Shown here: positions 7,199-14,775 of the stretch, one piece after another
How positions within the stretch are numbered: the stretch's first letter is position 1
Layout of the letters: each line of letters starts with the position of its first letter
Assembly: GCA_036307305.1 (NCBI GenBank)
Contig: JAXJXV010000017.1
Coordinates: 1-26,350, forward strand
DNA from: SIG607 sp036307305
Lineage (GTDB): Bacteria > Bacillota > Clostridia > Oscillospirales > Acutalibacteraceae
DNA length: 26,350 bases
Direction of reading: 5' to 3'
Notes under the pieces: generated by a model
Databases searched by the model: none
What the model was told of the DNA's origin: nothing
The model's input: only the letters and a program-made list of their open reading frames with translations
Made by a program: the position numbers and the translations under genes

Positions 7199-8286
7199 TG
7201 GATAAGCTAAGCAAGGCAAGACAGGAAATAAATCGTATTGACAAAGAAATGGCAGAGCTTTTCTGTCAGCGTATGGAAGCCGTAAAAACCGTTGCAGAGT
7301 ATAAAAAAGAACGCGGACTTCCTATTCTTGATTCTACCAGAGAAGAAGAGGTAATTAAAAATAACTCTGCTTTTGTGAAAGATGAAGAAATTCGCGCTTA
7401 CTATATTAACTTCCTTCGCAATAATATGGCTATATCAAGAAACTTTCAGAATAAACTGAACAGTGGTATAAGGGTAGCCTTTGCGGGTGTGCAGGGCGCA
7501 TTTGCTCAGGTGGCTGCAAAAAAGATTTTTGACTGTTGTCAGGCTGTGCCTTACGATAGCTTTAAAAACGCTTATGATGCGGCTGTAAATGGAGAGTGCG
7601 ACTGTGTGCTGTTGCCAATAGAAAACAGCTACAACGGAGATGTTGGACAGGTAATGGATATTGCCTTTTTTGGTTCTCTTTATGTCAGCGGTGTTTACGA
7701 TATAGGCATTACTCACCATCTTGTAGCAAAAAAAGGTGCCGATATTAAAAATATAAAAGAGGTTATAAGTCATTCTCAGGCCCTTGGACAGTGCGAAGGC
7801 TTTATAAAGAAGCACGGCTTTATTACTACCGAAAGCACAAATACCGCCGTTGCGGCGCAGTGGGTTTCAAAGTCAGACAGAGGCGATATCGCCGCAATCG
7901 CCAGTGAAGAGGCGGCGCGTATTTACGGTCTTGAAATTATAGAAAGCTGTATTAATGACAGCAACAGTAACACAACACGTTTTGCTGTATTTTCACCTGT
8001 TAAAAAGAATGAAAGCTTAAAGGATAAGCAGTTTATTATGCTGTTTACCGTTAAAAACGAAAGCGGTTGTCTTGGTAAAGCTTTGTCGGTTATAGGTGAA
8101 AACGGCTTTAACCTGAGAGCGCTTAAGAGCCGTCCCACTAAGGAACTTATATGGGATTATTATTTCTATGCTGAGGGCGAGGGTAATATAAATTCCCCTG
8201 AGGGAGAAAAAATGCTAAAAGCTCTGGAACCCTTGTGCAGTCATATTAAGATTCTCGGAAGCTTCGAAAAAGAAATTTCATTATGA
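7198..8286 (+). CDS. pheA: Bifunctional chorismate mutase / prephenate dehydratase
   Basis: 362 residues in three domains: AroQ-type chorismate mutase (about 1-85), prephenate dehydratase (about 90-270) with LPIENS (139-144) and the catalytic NTTRF motif (258-262), and a C-terminal ACT domain (about 278-358). It turns chorismate into phenylpyruvate. The ACT domain normally gives feedback inhibition by phenylalanine through an ESRP motif; here it reads KSRP (310-313), so the Glu is replaced by Lys and control may differ. Translation is coupled to the upstream aminotransferase by a one-base overlap (TAATG). Confidence 0.94.
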   Translation: MDKLSKARQEINRIDKEMAELFCQRMEAVKTVAEYKKERGLPILDSTREEEVIKNNSAFVKDEEIRAYYINFLRNNMAISRNFQNKLNSGIRVAFAGVQGAFAQVAAKKIFDCCQAVPYDSFKNAYDAAVNGECDCVLLPIENSYNGDVGQVMDIAFFGSLYVSGVYDIGITHHLVAKKGADIKNIKEVISHSQALGQCEGFIKKHGFITTESTNTAVAAQWVSKSDRGDIAAIASEEAARIYGLEIIESCINDSNSNTTRFAVFSPVKKNESLKDKQFIMLFTVKNESGCLGKALSVIGENGFNLRALKSRPTKELIWDYYFYAEGEGNINSPEGEKMLKALEPLCSHIKILGSFEKEISL

Positions 8287-8303
8287 TATAAGAGGTTTTA
8301 TAA

Positions 8304-9311
8304 ATGATTATTCCCGTATCCTGTAAGACAGGTAAATATGATATCGTGCTTCAAAAAGGCGCACTGGAAAATGCAGGTACAATTTGTAATCTTAACAGAA
8401 AGGTTTTAATTGTTACTGATGACGGTGTACCCTGTGAGTACGCGCAAACAGTAGCCAAGCAGTGCAAAGAGCCTGTTGTGGTTACTTTACCTCAGGGCGA
8501 AGCTACGAAATGCTTTGAGTCCTATAAACAACTGCTGTCCAAAATGGTCAGTGAAAATTTCACACGAAGCGACTGTGTTGTAGCCGTTGGCGGAGGTGTA
8601 ATGGGTGACCTTGCGGGATTTGTTGCGGCAAGTTTTATGAGAGGTGTGGATTTTTATAATATCCCCACCACAGTACTGTCACAGGTGGACTCCTCTATAG
8701 GCGGTAAGGTTGCCATTGATTTTGACGGATATAAAAACCTCGTCGGTGCTTTTTATCAGCCTAAGGCGGTTATAATTGACACAAACGTGCTTGAAACACT
8801 GTCTGCACGTCAAAAAGCAAACGGACTTGCTGAAGCGGTAAAAATGGCAATGACAAGTAATGACGAACTGTTTGAGCTATTTGAAAAAGAAGATATAGAG
8901 GAAAATCTTCAGAAAATTATTTATGAATCCCTAATGATAAAAAAATCCGTGGTAGAGCAGGACGAAAAGGAAACGGGACTGCGCAAAATTCTTAATTTCG
9001 GTCACACTGTTGCTCACGCTATAGAAAGTGACAATGAAATGAAAAACCTTTATCACGGCGAATGTGTTGCTCTGGGTATGATTCCGATGTGCAGTGAAAA
9101 GGTAAGAAACAGACTTACAGTGGTGCTTGAGAAAATCGGATTGCCCATAAAAATTGACTGTGATATTGAGCGTATTGTTGAGGCTATGAAGCACGATAAG
9201 AAAAAATCAGGTGACAGTATAACCGTTATAAGCGTAGAGCAGATTGGACAGTTCAAAATGGAAGACGTTCCTTTTGAACATCTTGTATGTAAAATGAAAG
9301 AAGTTTTGTAG
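8304..9311 (+). CDS. aroB: 3-dehydroquinate synthase
   Basis: 335 residues, NAD- and metal-dependent, catalysing cyclisation of DAHP to 3-dehydroquinate. The signatures are VGGGVMGDLAGF, MRGVDFYNIPTT, QVDSSIGGK, NLVGAFYQP, and the metal-binding NFGHTVAHAIE with a later HGE. AGAGG ends about 10 bases before the ATG. It sits second in the shikimate series, 17 bases after pheA and with a one-base gap before aroC. Length is slightly below the usual ~350. Confidence 0.95.
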   Translation: MIIPVSCKTGKYDIVLQKGALENAGTICNLNRKVLIVTDDGVPCEYAQTVAKQCKEPVVVTLPQGEATKCFESYKQLLSKMVSENFTRSDCVVAVGGGVMGDLAGFVAASFMRGVDFYNIPTTVLSQVDSSIGGKVAIDFDGYKNLVGAFYQPKAVIIDTNVLETLSARQKANGLAEAVKMAMTSNDELFELFEKEDIEENLQKIIYESLMIKKSVVEQDEKETGLRKILNFGHTVAHAIESDNEMKNLYHGECVALGMIPMCSEKVRNRLTVVLEKIGLPIKIDCDIERIVEAMKHDKKKSGDSITVISVEQIGQFKMEDVPFEHLVCKMKEVL

Positions 9312-9312
9312 T

Positions 9313-10404
9313 ATGAAAAATGTATTCGGTAATAATATAACGCTAACTCTTTTTGGGGAGAGTCATGGACAGTGTATAGGCGCTGTGCTTGACGGTCTTG
9401 CTTCGGGCATTGAAGTTAACGAGGAGTTTATTAAGCATCAGTTGACTCTCAGACGTCCCGCAGGGGCTATATCCACTGCAAGAAGCGAGGCAGACCCGTT
9501 TAGTATAGTAAGCGGTGTTGTGGACGGAAAAACCACAGGAACCCCAATTTGCATTATTATTGAAAACGAAAATAAAAAAAGCCGTGACTACGGTAAAATT
9601 GACGGCATAGCCCGTCCGGGTCACGCAGATTACGCCGCTTTTTGTAAATATAACGGCTACGAGGACAGACGTGGAGGAGGACACTTCAGCGGAAGAATTA
9701 CCGCCGCTGTCGTTGCCGCATGTGCTATTGTTATTTATGCTCTCGCTAAAAAAGGAATAAACATCGGAACTCATATTCGTGAATGTGGCGGTGTGGCTGA
9801 CAGAAGTTTTGAAAATTTAAATGAAGATATAAAATTACTCAATAACAAGGTTTTTGCCGTGCTTAGTGATGAACAGGGCGAAAAAATGCAGGAAAAGATT
9901 TTAAAGGCTAAAGATAATCTTGATAGCGTTGGGGGAATTCTCGAAACAGCAATAACAGGTATGCCTTCGGGTGTTGGTGAGCCTTGGTTTGATACTGTTG
10001 AGGGACTGCTTTCTTACGCGCTTTTCAGTATACCCGCTGTTAAGGGTGTTGAGTTTGGCGCAGGTTTTGCTTTTGCCGATATGTTTGGAAGTGAAGCTAA
10101 CGACTGTTTTAAAATCAAAGACGGGGAGATAGTTACGGATACTAACAACAACGGCGGAATTAACGGCGGTATAACAAACGGTATGCCTGTTACTTTCTCT
10201 TGCGTTGTTAAACCCACACCGTCAATTTCCAAAAAACAGCAGACGGTTGATTTTGAGAACAACAGGGAAGTGGATATTGAAATACAGGGCAGACACGACC
10301 CCTGTATCGTGCATAGAGCCAGAGTTGTGGTTGACAGCATTACTGCCTTTACACTTGCGGATTTGCTTGTGGGTAGATTTGGTACAGACTGGTTGAGAGG
10401 CTGA
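9313..10404 (+). CDS. aroC: Chorismate synthase
   Basis: 363 residues. It converts EPSP to chorismate using reduced FMN. The family blocks are present: GESHG near the N-terminus, LTLRRPAG, RPGHADYAAFCKY, EDRRGGGHFSGRITAA, GGINGGITNG, and a C-terminal GRHDPCIVHRA. The gene starts one base after the aroB stop and ends one base before aroEK, so the cistrons are tightly packed. Length is typical. Confidence 0.96.
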   Translation: MKNVFGNNITLTLFGESHGQCIGAVLDGLASGIEVNEEFIKHQLTLRRPAGAISTARSEADPFSIVSGVVDGKTTGTPICIIIENENKKSRDYGKIDGIARPGHADYAAFCKYNGYEDRRGGGHFSGRITAAVVAACAIVIYALAKKGINIGTHIRECGGVADRSFENLNEDIKLLNNKVFAVLSDEQGEKMQEKILKAKDNLDSVGGILETAITGMPSGVGEPWFDTVEGLLSYALFSIPAVKGVEFGAGFAFADMFGSEANDCFKIKDGEIVTDTNNNGGINGGITNGMPVTFSCVVKPTPSISKKQQTVDFENNREVDIEIQGRHDPCIVHRARVVVDSITAFTLADLLVGRFGTDWLRG

Positions 10405-10405
10405 T

Positions 10406-11644
10406 ATGGAATACGGACTTATAGCAGAAAAGCTTTCCCACAGCTTTTCAAAAGAAATACATAACCGAATTGCCGATTATACCTATGAGCTAAAAGAAAT
10501 AAGCAAAGGTGAGCTTGAGGATTTTTTGACAAAAAGGGAGTTTAAGGCAATAAATGTTACCATTCCCTATAAAAGCAGTGTTATACCTTACCTTGATTTT
10601 ATTGATGATATAGCAAAGCAAATCGGCGCTGTGAATACAGTAGTTAATAAGAACGGGAAGTTATATGGCTTTAATACGGATTTTTTTGGTTTGAAAGCTC
10701 TTATAGAAAAAAATAACGTACAAATCAAAAATAAAAAGGTACTTGTGCTTGGCAGCGGCGGGACGAGTAAAACAGCCAATGCGGTTGCAAAGAGTTTGGG
10801 CGCCGACAGCGTATATACCGTTTCCAGAAAAGAAAGCGATGGCTGTATTACTTATGAAGACGTTTATAGTGAGCATACTGATGCCCAAATAATAATTAAC
10901 ACAACACCCTGCGGTATGTTTCCAAACATTAAAGAATTAGCTATTGATATAGAAAAACTGAGTGGTCTTGAAGCAGTAATCGACGTAGTATACAATCCTC
11001 TCTGCAGTGAGCTTGTGGTAAAAGCAAAAGAAAAGGGCATCAAGGCTGTAGGAGGACTATATATGCTGGTGGCACAGGCTGTATTTGCCTGTGAAAAATT
11101 TCTTGATAAAACATTTGATAATTCGGTTATTGACACAGTATACAGTGAAATTCTTTCACAAAAACAAAATATAGTTCTTATAGGAATGGCGTCTTGCGGT
11201 AAATCTACCGTGGGTAAACAGCTTTCAGAGCTTCTTCATAGACCTTTTTATGATACTGATGTTTTAATAGAGGAAAAAACAGGTTATCATCCCTCTGTTA
11301 TTATCACACAACAGGGAGAAGAAGTCTTCAGAAGTATTGAAAGTGATACAATAGAAGAAATCAGCGCTGTTTCCGGCACGGTTATTGCAACGGGCGGCGG
11401 TGCGGTTATAAAGAAAATAAACCGCGAAAACTTAAGCAAAAACGGCGTGGCTTTCTTTTTGGACAGACCCTTTGAAAAACTTATTGCAACACCGGACAGA
11501 CCGCTTTCAAGTGACAGAGAAGCACTAAAAAAAAGATATAAGGACAGATATCCCATATATACCTCCTTTGCCGATTTTACTATCAGCGGTGAAAAAAGCG
11601 TTGAGGAAATTTGCGATATAATTAAAAAGGAAATGAAATTATGA
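10406..11644 (+). CDS. Shikimate dehydrogenase-shikimate kinase fusion
   Basis: 412 residues joining two consecutive pathway enzymes. Residues 1-245 are AroE: SHSFSK (11-16), NVTIPYK with catalytic K56, N77, NTD with D92, and the NADP loop GSGGTS (117-122). Residues about 254-412 are shikimate kinase: P-loop GMASCGKST (260-268), the DTD site (283-285), R309, GGG (330-332) and the RP lid arginine (R365). Both active sites look intact. The linker is short, about 10 residues. It reduces 3-dehydroshikimate and phosphorylates the resulting shikimate. GAGAGG lies before the ATG, and the stop overlaps aroQ by 4 bases (ATGA). This domain order occurs in some Clostridia; separate genes are more common. 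Confidence 0.94.
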   Translation: MEYGLIAEKLSHSFSKEIHNRIADYTYELKEISKGELEDFLTKREFKAINVTIPYKSSVIPYLDFIDDIAKQIGAVNTVVNKNGKLYGFNTDFFGLKALIEKNNVQIKNKKVLVLGSGGTSKTANAVAKSLGADSVYTVSRKESDGCITYEDVYSEHTDAQIIINTTPCGMFPNIKELAIDIEKLSGLEAVIDVVYNPLCSELVVKAKEKGIKAVGGLYMLVAQAVFACEKFLDKTFDNSVIDTVYSEILSQKQNIVLIGMASCGKSTVGKQLSELLHRPFYDTDVLIEEKTGYHPSVIITQQGEEVFRSIESDTIEEISAVSGTVIATGGGAVIKKINRENLSKNGVAFFLDRPFEKLIATPDRPLSSDREALKKRYKDRYPIYTSFADFTISGEKSVEEICDIIKKEMKL

Positions 11645-12075
11645 AAATACTGGTTATTAACGGACCGAATATAAATATGCTTGGAATAAGAGAGCCTCAT
11701 ATATACGGAAATGACGGATACGAAAAGTTAACAAATACCGTGACGGATTATGCGAAACAAAAAGGTATAGAGCTTGAATGTTATCAGTCAAATCACGAAG
11801 GCGATATTGTAGATAAAATTCAGTGGGCATATGGAAAAATTGACGGAATAGTTATCAATCCCGCTGCATACACTCACACAAGCGTGGCTATCTTAGACGC
11901 CTTAAAGGCTGTTGGCGTACCTGCGGTTGAGGTGCATATTTCCGATGTAAGTAAAAGAGAAGAATTCAGGCAGATAAGCTACGTAAGAGAGGCTTGTATA
12001 AAGACTATCTGCGGTCACGGTATTAACGGATATACCGAAGCGATAGACTGTCTTATGGAGTATGTAAATAAATGA
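11641..12075 (+). CDS. aroQ: Type II 3-dehydroquinate dehydratase
   Basis: 144 residues, a flavodoxin-like dodecameric enzyme family. Signatures are the N-terminal ILVINGPNINMLGIREPHIYG with its catalytic Tyr, the YQSNHEGDIVDKI block, INPAAYTHTSVAI, and EVHISD with the catalytic His. It dehydrates 3-dehydroquinate to 3-dehydroshikimate. Both ends use 4-base ATGA overlaps, with aroEK upstream and aroA downstream, so translation of the three genes is probably coupled. Confidence 0.96.
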   Translation: MKILVINGPNINMLGIREPHIYGNDGYEKLTNTVTDYAKQKGIELECYQSNHEGDIVDKIQWAYGKIDGIVINPAAYTHTSVAILDALKAVGVPAVEVHISDVSKREEFRQISYVREACIKTICGHGINGYTEAIDCLMEYVNK

Positions 12076-13280
12076 TTGTAAATATTGAAAAAGGTACTGC
12101 AAAGGGTAGGGTAACGGCTCCGCCGTCTAAAAGTATGGCGCACAGAAATCTTATTTGCGGTGCGTTGTCAAACGGAAGCTTAATAAAAAACATTGCCGAT
12201 TCACAGGATATTATTGCTACAGCTGAGTGTATCGGAAAATTAGGAGCAATTATAACGAAAAATAAATCGGAAGTAAAAATAGGCGGTTTTGACCCGTATA
12301 ATATTGAAAGTGTGTCAATTAACTGCAGAGAAAGCGGCAGCACTCTGCGTTTTTTACTTCCTCTGTGTTTACTTTGCGATAAGGAAATAACTCTTTACGG
12401 AAGCGGTAGACTGCTTGAACGGCCTATGACCGTTTATGAGAAGCTGTGCAAGGAAAAAGGAATATATTTTTATCAGGATGGTAATTGTATAAAGGTTAAG
12501 GGAAAACTTTCAGGCGGAATATACACGGTTGATTCTACCGTAAGCAGTCAGTTTATATCAGGACTTCTTTTTGCTTTACCTCTTTTAAAAGAGGACAGCG
12601 TTATTAAACTAACAGGAATGCTTCAAAGTGAATCTTATCTGAGAATGACGCTCAGCACTCTTGAGGACTTCGGTATAGAATTTGATGCTACTGATATTAA
12701 TAATATAAAAATTAAAGGAAATCAGAAATACATAGCTAGAGAATTGACAGTTGAGGGAGACTTTTCAAATTCGGCTTTTTTACACGCTTTTAATCTTTTT
12801 GGCGGAGAGGTTACGGTTAACGGTCTTTTAAAAAACAGTCTTCAGGGAGATAAGGTTTACCTTGAGCTTTTTGAAAAATTAAATGAGGGGAATCCAACGA
12901 TATCCCTTGCTGACTGCCCTGATTTGGGCCCAATACTCTTTTGTGTTGCGGCTGCAAAAAATGGCGCTGTGTTTACCGATACTGCCCGCCTCAGAATAAA
13001 AGAAAGCGACAGAGTCGCATGTATGGTTAAAGAACTGTCTAAATTCGGTGTTAAGACAGAAATTAGTGATAACAGTGTTAAAATTTTTAAGGGCGGTTTA
13101 AACAAGCCTATAGATGTTCTTTATAGTCATAACGACCATAGAATTGCAATGTCTTTGTCGGTATTGCTTTCTCTGACTGGCGGAAGAATAGAAGACGCTC
13201 AGGCAGTGAATAAGAGTTTCCCTGAATTTTTTGAACTATTATCTGATTTGGGAATTAAGGTGAAAATCAGTGAAGCTTAA
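12072..13280 (+). CDS. aroA: EPSP synthase (3-phosphoshikimate 1-carboxyvinyltransferase)
   Basis: 402 residues. Family blocks: PPSKSMAHR near the N-terminus, ESGSTLRFLLPL, YGSGRLLERPM, a DSTVSSQFISGLLFALPL region, GDFSNSAF, DCPDLGPIL, RIKESDR, and NDHRIAMSLSV near the C-terminus. It transfers the enolpyruvyl group of PEP to shikimate-3-phosphate. It is somewhat shorter than the ~430 of E. coli. The YGSGRLLERPM block has Ser where many enzymes have Asp or Asn (GDxSLxxRPM). Its 3' end overlaps the tyrA remnant by 11 bases. Confidence 0.95.
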   Translation: MIVNIEKGTAKGRVTAPPSKSMAHRNLICGALSNGSLIKNIADSQDIIATAECIGKLGAIITKNKSEVKIGGFDPYNIESVSINCRESGSTLRFLLPLCLLCDKEITLYGSGRLLERPMTVYEKLCKEKGIYFYQDGNCIKVKGKLSGGIYTVDSTVSSQFISGLLFALPLLKEDSVIKLTGMLQSESYLRMTLSTLEDFGIEFDATDINNIKIKGNQKYIARELTVEGDFSNSAFLHAFNLFGGEVTVNGLLKNSLQGDKVYLELFEKLNEGNPTISLADCPDLGPILFCVAAAKNGAVFTDTARLRIKESDRVACMVKELSKFGVKTEISDNSVKIFKGGLNKPIDVLYSHNDHRIAMSLSVLLSLTGGRIEDAQAVNKSFPEFFELLSDLGIKVKISEA

Positions 13281-13708
13281 TAAGGATATGAACATACTCA
13301 TAGTAGGTCTTGGACTTTTGGGCGGAAGCTATGCAAAAGCTTTGACCGACAAGGGATACAATGTCAGTGCAATAACAAAATTACAGGATTCTGTGGATTT
13401 TGCTGTAGAAAACAGTATGATAGCAAAGGGTACCACCATTGTGAATGATGACACGGTAGGTAATGCGGACCTTATAATTTTTGCACTTTATCCTACTGTG
13501 TTTATAGATTGGATAGAGAAAAATCAGAGGTATATCAAAAAAGGCGCGATTATTACTGACGTTACAGCCGCTTTTGAAGGAAATAGAGGGCTTTGAGAAA
13601 AGTCTTGGTGAAATAAAAAAAGCACTGCTTGAGTCTGACAGAGAAAAACTCAGAAAAATGATGCAGATTTCAACTGTCAGAAGAAAGCGCTTTGATAAGA
13701 GAGGTTAG
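13270..13708 (+). pseudogene. tyrA: tyrA (prephenate dehydrogenase) remnant with internal deletion and frameshift
   Basis: The open part starts at GTG 13270 (AAGGTGA upstream) and encodes 108 residues. These comprise a Rossmann NAD-binding half with GLGLLGGS (13-20) and the strand ending IITDVT (95-99), then a stop at 13594-13596. From about 13571 the neighbouring +1 frame encodes a recognisable TyrA C-terminus (LLKEIEGFEKSLGEIKKALL and on, ending RRKRFDKRG) with its stop at 13706-13708, four bases before the next start. The whole substrate-binding core, about 130-150 residues including the expected HPMAG motif, is missing between them. A full TyrA is about 280 residues. The product cannot be an active dehydrogenase. 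A sequencing or assembly fault would need a loss of roughly 400 bases, which is less likely than a real deletion but possible. Confidence 0.85.
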
Positions 13709-13712
13709 TAAA

Positions 13713-14741
13713 ATGGGAATGGATTTTAAAAGAAAACTTCCGATACCTATGGATATTAAAAAGCAATATCCTTTAAGTAAAAAAGATAAACAGGTAAAGG
13801 AAGAAAGAGACAGTGAAATAAGAAAAATATTTACAGGTGAGAGTGATAAATTCTTACTTATAATCGGCCCTTGCTCAGCCGATTATCCTGAGAGCGTTCT
13901 TGAGTATATTGAAAAGCTGAAAATTATTCAGGAACAGGTTAAGGATAAGGTATTTATAATACCGAGAATTTACACTAACAAGCCCAGAACTACAGGTGCG
14001 GGATATAAAGGTATGCTTCATCAGCCTGACCCTGATAAAAATCCTGATATGCTCAGCGGTATAGTGGCTATAAGAGAGCTTCATATGAAAGCACTTAAGG
14101 ATTATGGGTTCACCTGTGCCGATGAAATGCTCTATCCTTCTAACCATCGTTATTTATCCGACCTTTTATCCTATGTTGCCGTGGGTGCCCGTTCTGTTGA
14201 AAATCAGGAGCATCGTCTTGTGTCCAGCGGAATGGATACTCCCGTAGGTATGAAAAATCCGACGGGTGGCGACCTTACGGTGATGATGAATGCTATTTCT
14301 GCCGCACAACACGGTCATACCTTTATATACAGAGGTTGGGAGGTTAAAAGCGACGGAAATCCTCTTGCTCACGCAATACTCAGAGGTTATACGGGGCCAA
14401 ACGGAAGCAGTATATCAAATTATCACTATGAAAATCTTTCTGAGCTGTGTGAGCTGTATAAAAAATCGGGACTTTTGAACCCGTCGGTTATTATAGATAC
14501 TAACCATGCTAATTCTGCAAAGAAATATGCCGAGCAACCCAGAATTTCCAAAGACGTTATTTACAGTTGCACACACAACGATGAAATTAAAAAGCTCGTT
14601 AAGGGACTTATGGTTGAAAGCTATCTTGAAGACGGCTGTCAAAAGGTAGGAGAACACGTATACGGCAAGAGTATAACAGACCCTTGTCTTGGCTGGAAAA
14701 AAACAGAAAAGCTGATTTACAATATTGCTGACACTATTTAA
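13713..14741 (+). CDS. DAHP synthase, class I alpha (AroF/G/H type)
   Basis: About 342 residues from the preferred start. It condenses PEP with erythrose-4-phosphate, the entry step of the operon's pathway, yet is encoded last. Signatures: IGPCSAD, KPRTTGAGYKGMLHQPDP, GARSVENQEHR, MKNPTGGDLTVMMNA and IDTNHANS. The frame also opens at TTG 13692, inside the tyrA tail, but ATG 13713 follows an AGAGG site by 9 bases and gives the family N-terminus. Which aromatic end product inhibits it cannot be told by eye. E. coli paralogues are called aroF, aroG and aroH, so no symbol is given. Confidence 0.94.
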   Translation: MGMDFKRKLPIPMDIKKQYPLSKKDKQVKEERDSEIRKIFTGESDKFLLIIGPCSADYPESVLEYIEKLKIIQEQVKDKVFIIPRIYTNKPRTTGAGYKGMLHQPDPDKNPDMLSGIVAIRELHMKALKDYGFTCADEMLYPSNHRYLSDLLSYVAVGARSVENQEHRLVSSGMDTPVGMKNPTGGDLTVMMNAISAAQHGHTFIYRGWEVKSDGNPLAHAILRGYTGPNGSSISNYHYENLSELCELYKKSGLLNPSVIIDTNHANSAKKYAEQPRISKDVIYSCTHNDEIKKLVKGLMVESYLEDGCQKVGEHVYGKSITDPCLGWKKTEKLIYNIADTI

Positions 14742-14769
14742 AAAAAGACCTCAAATTGAGGTCTTTTTT
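14741..14769. terminator. Bidirectional terminator between the aro operon and the ATPase gene
   Basis: GACCTCA/TGAGGTC with a 3-base loop is flanked by A6 on the left and T6 on the right, a 13-bp stem in all. The A and T runs let it stop transcription from both sides. It lies between the convergent ends of the DAHP synthase gene and the ATPase gene, which stops at 14776. Confidence 0.93.
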
Positions 14770-14775
14770 CTTATT

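Noticed and set aside
13597..13708. Independent small gene between tyrA and DAHP synthase
   Set aside because: The reading frame encodes a TyrA-like C-terminal helix and has no start codon with a ribosome binding site, so it is better read as the tail of the broken gene.
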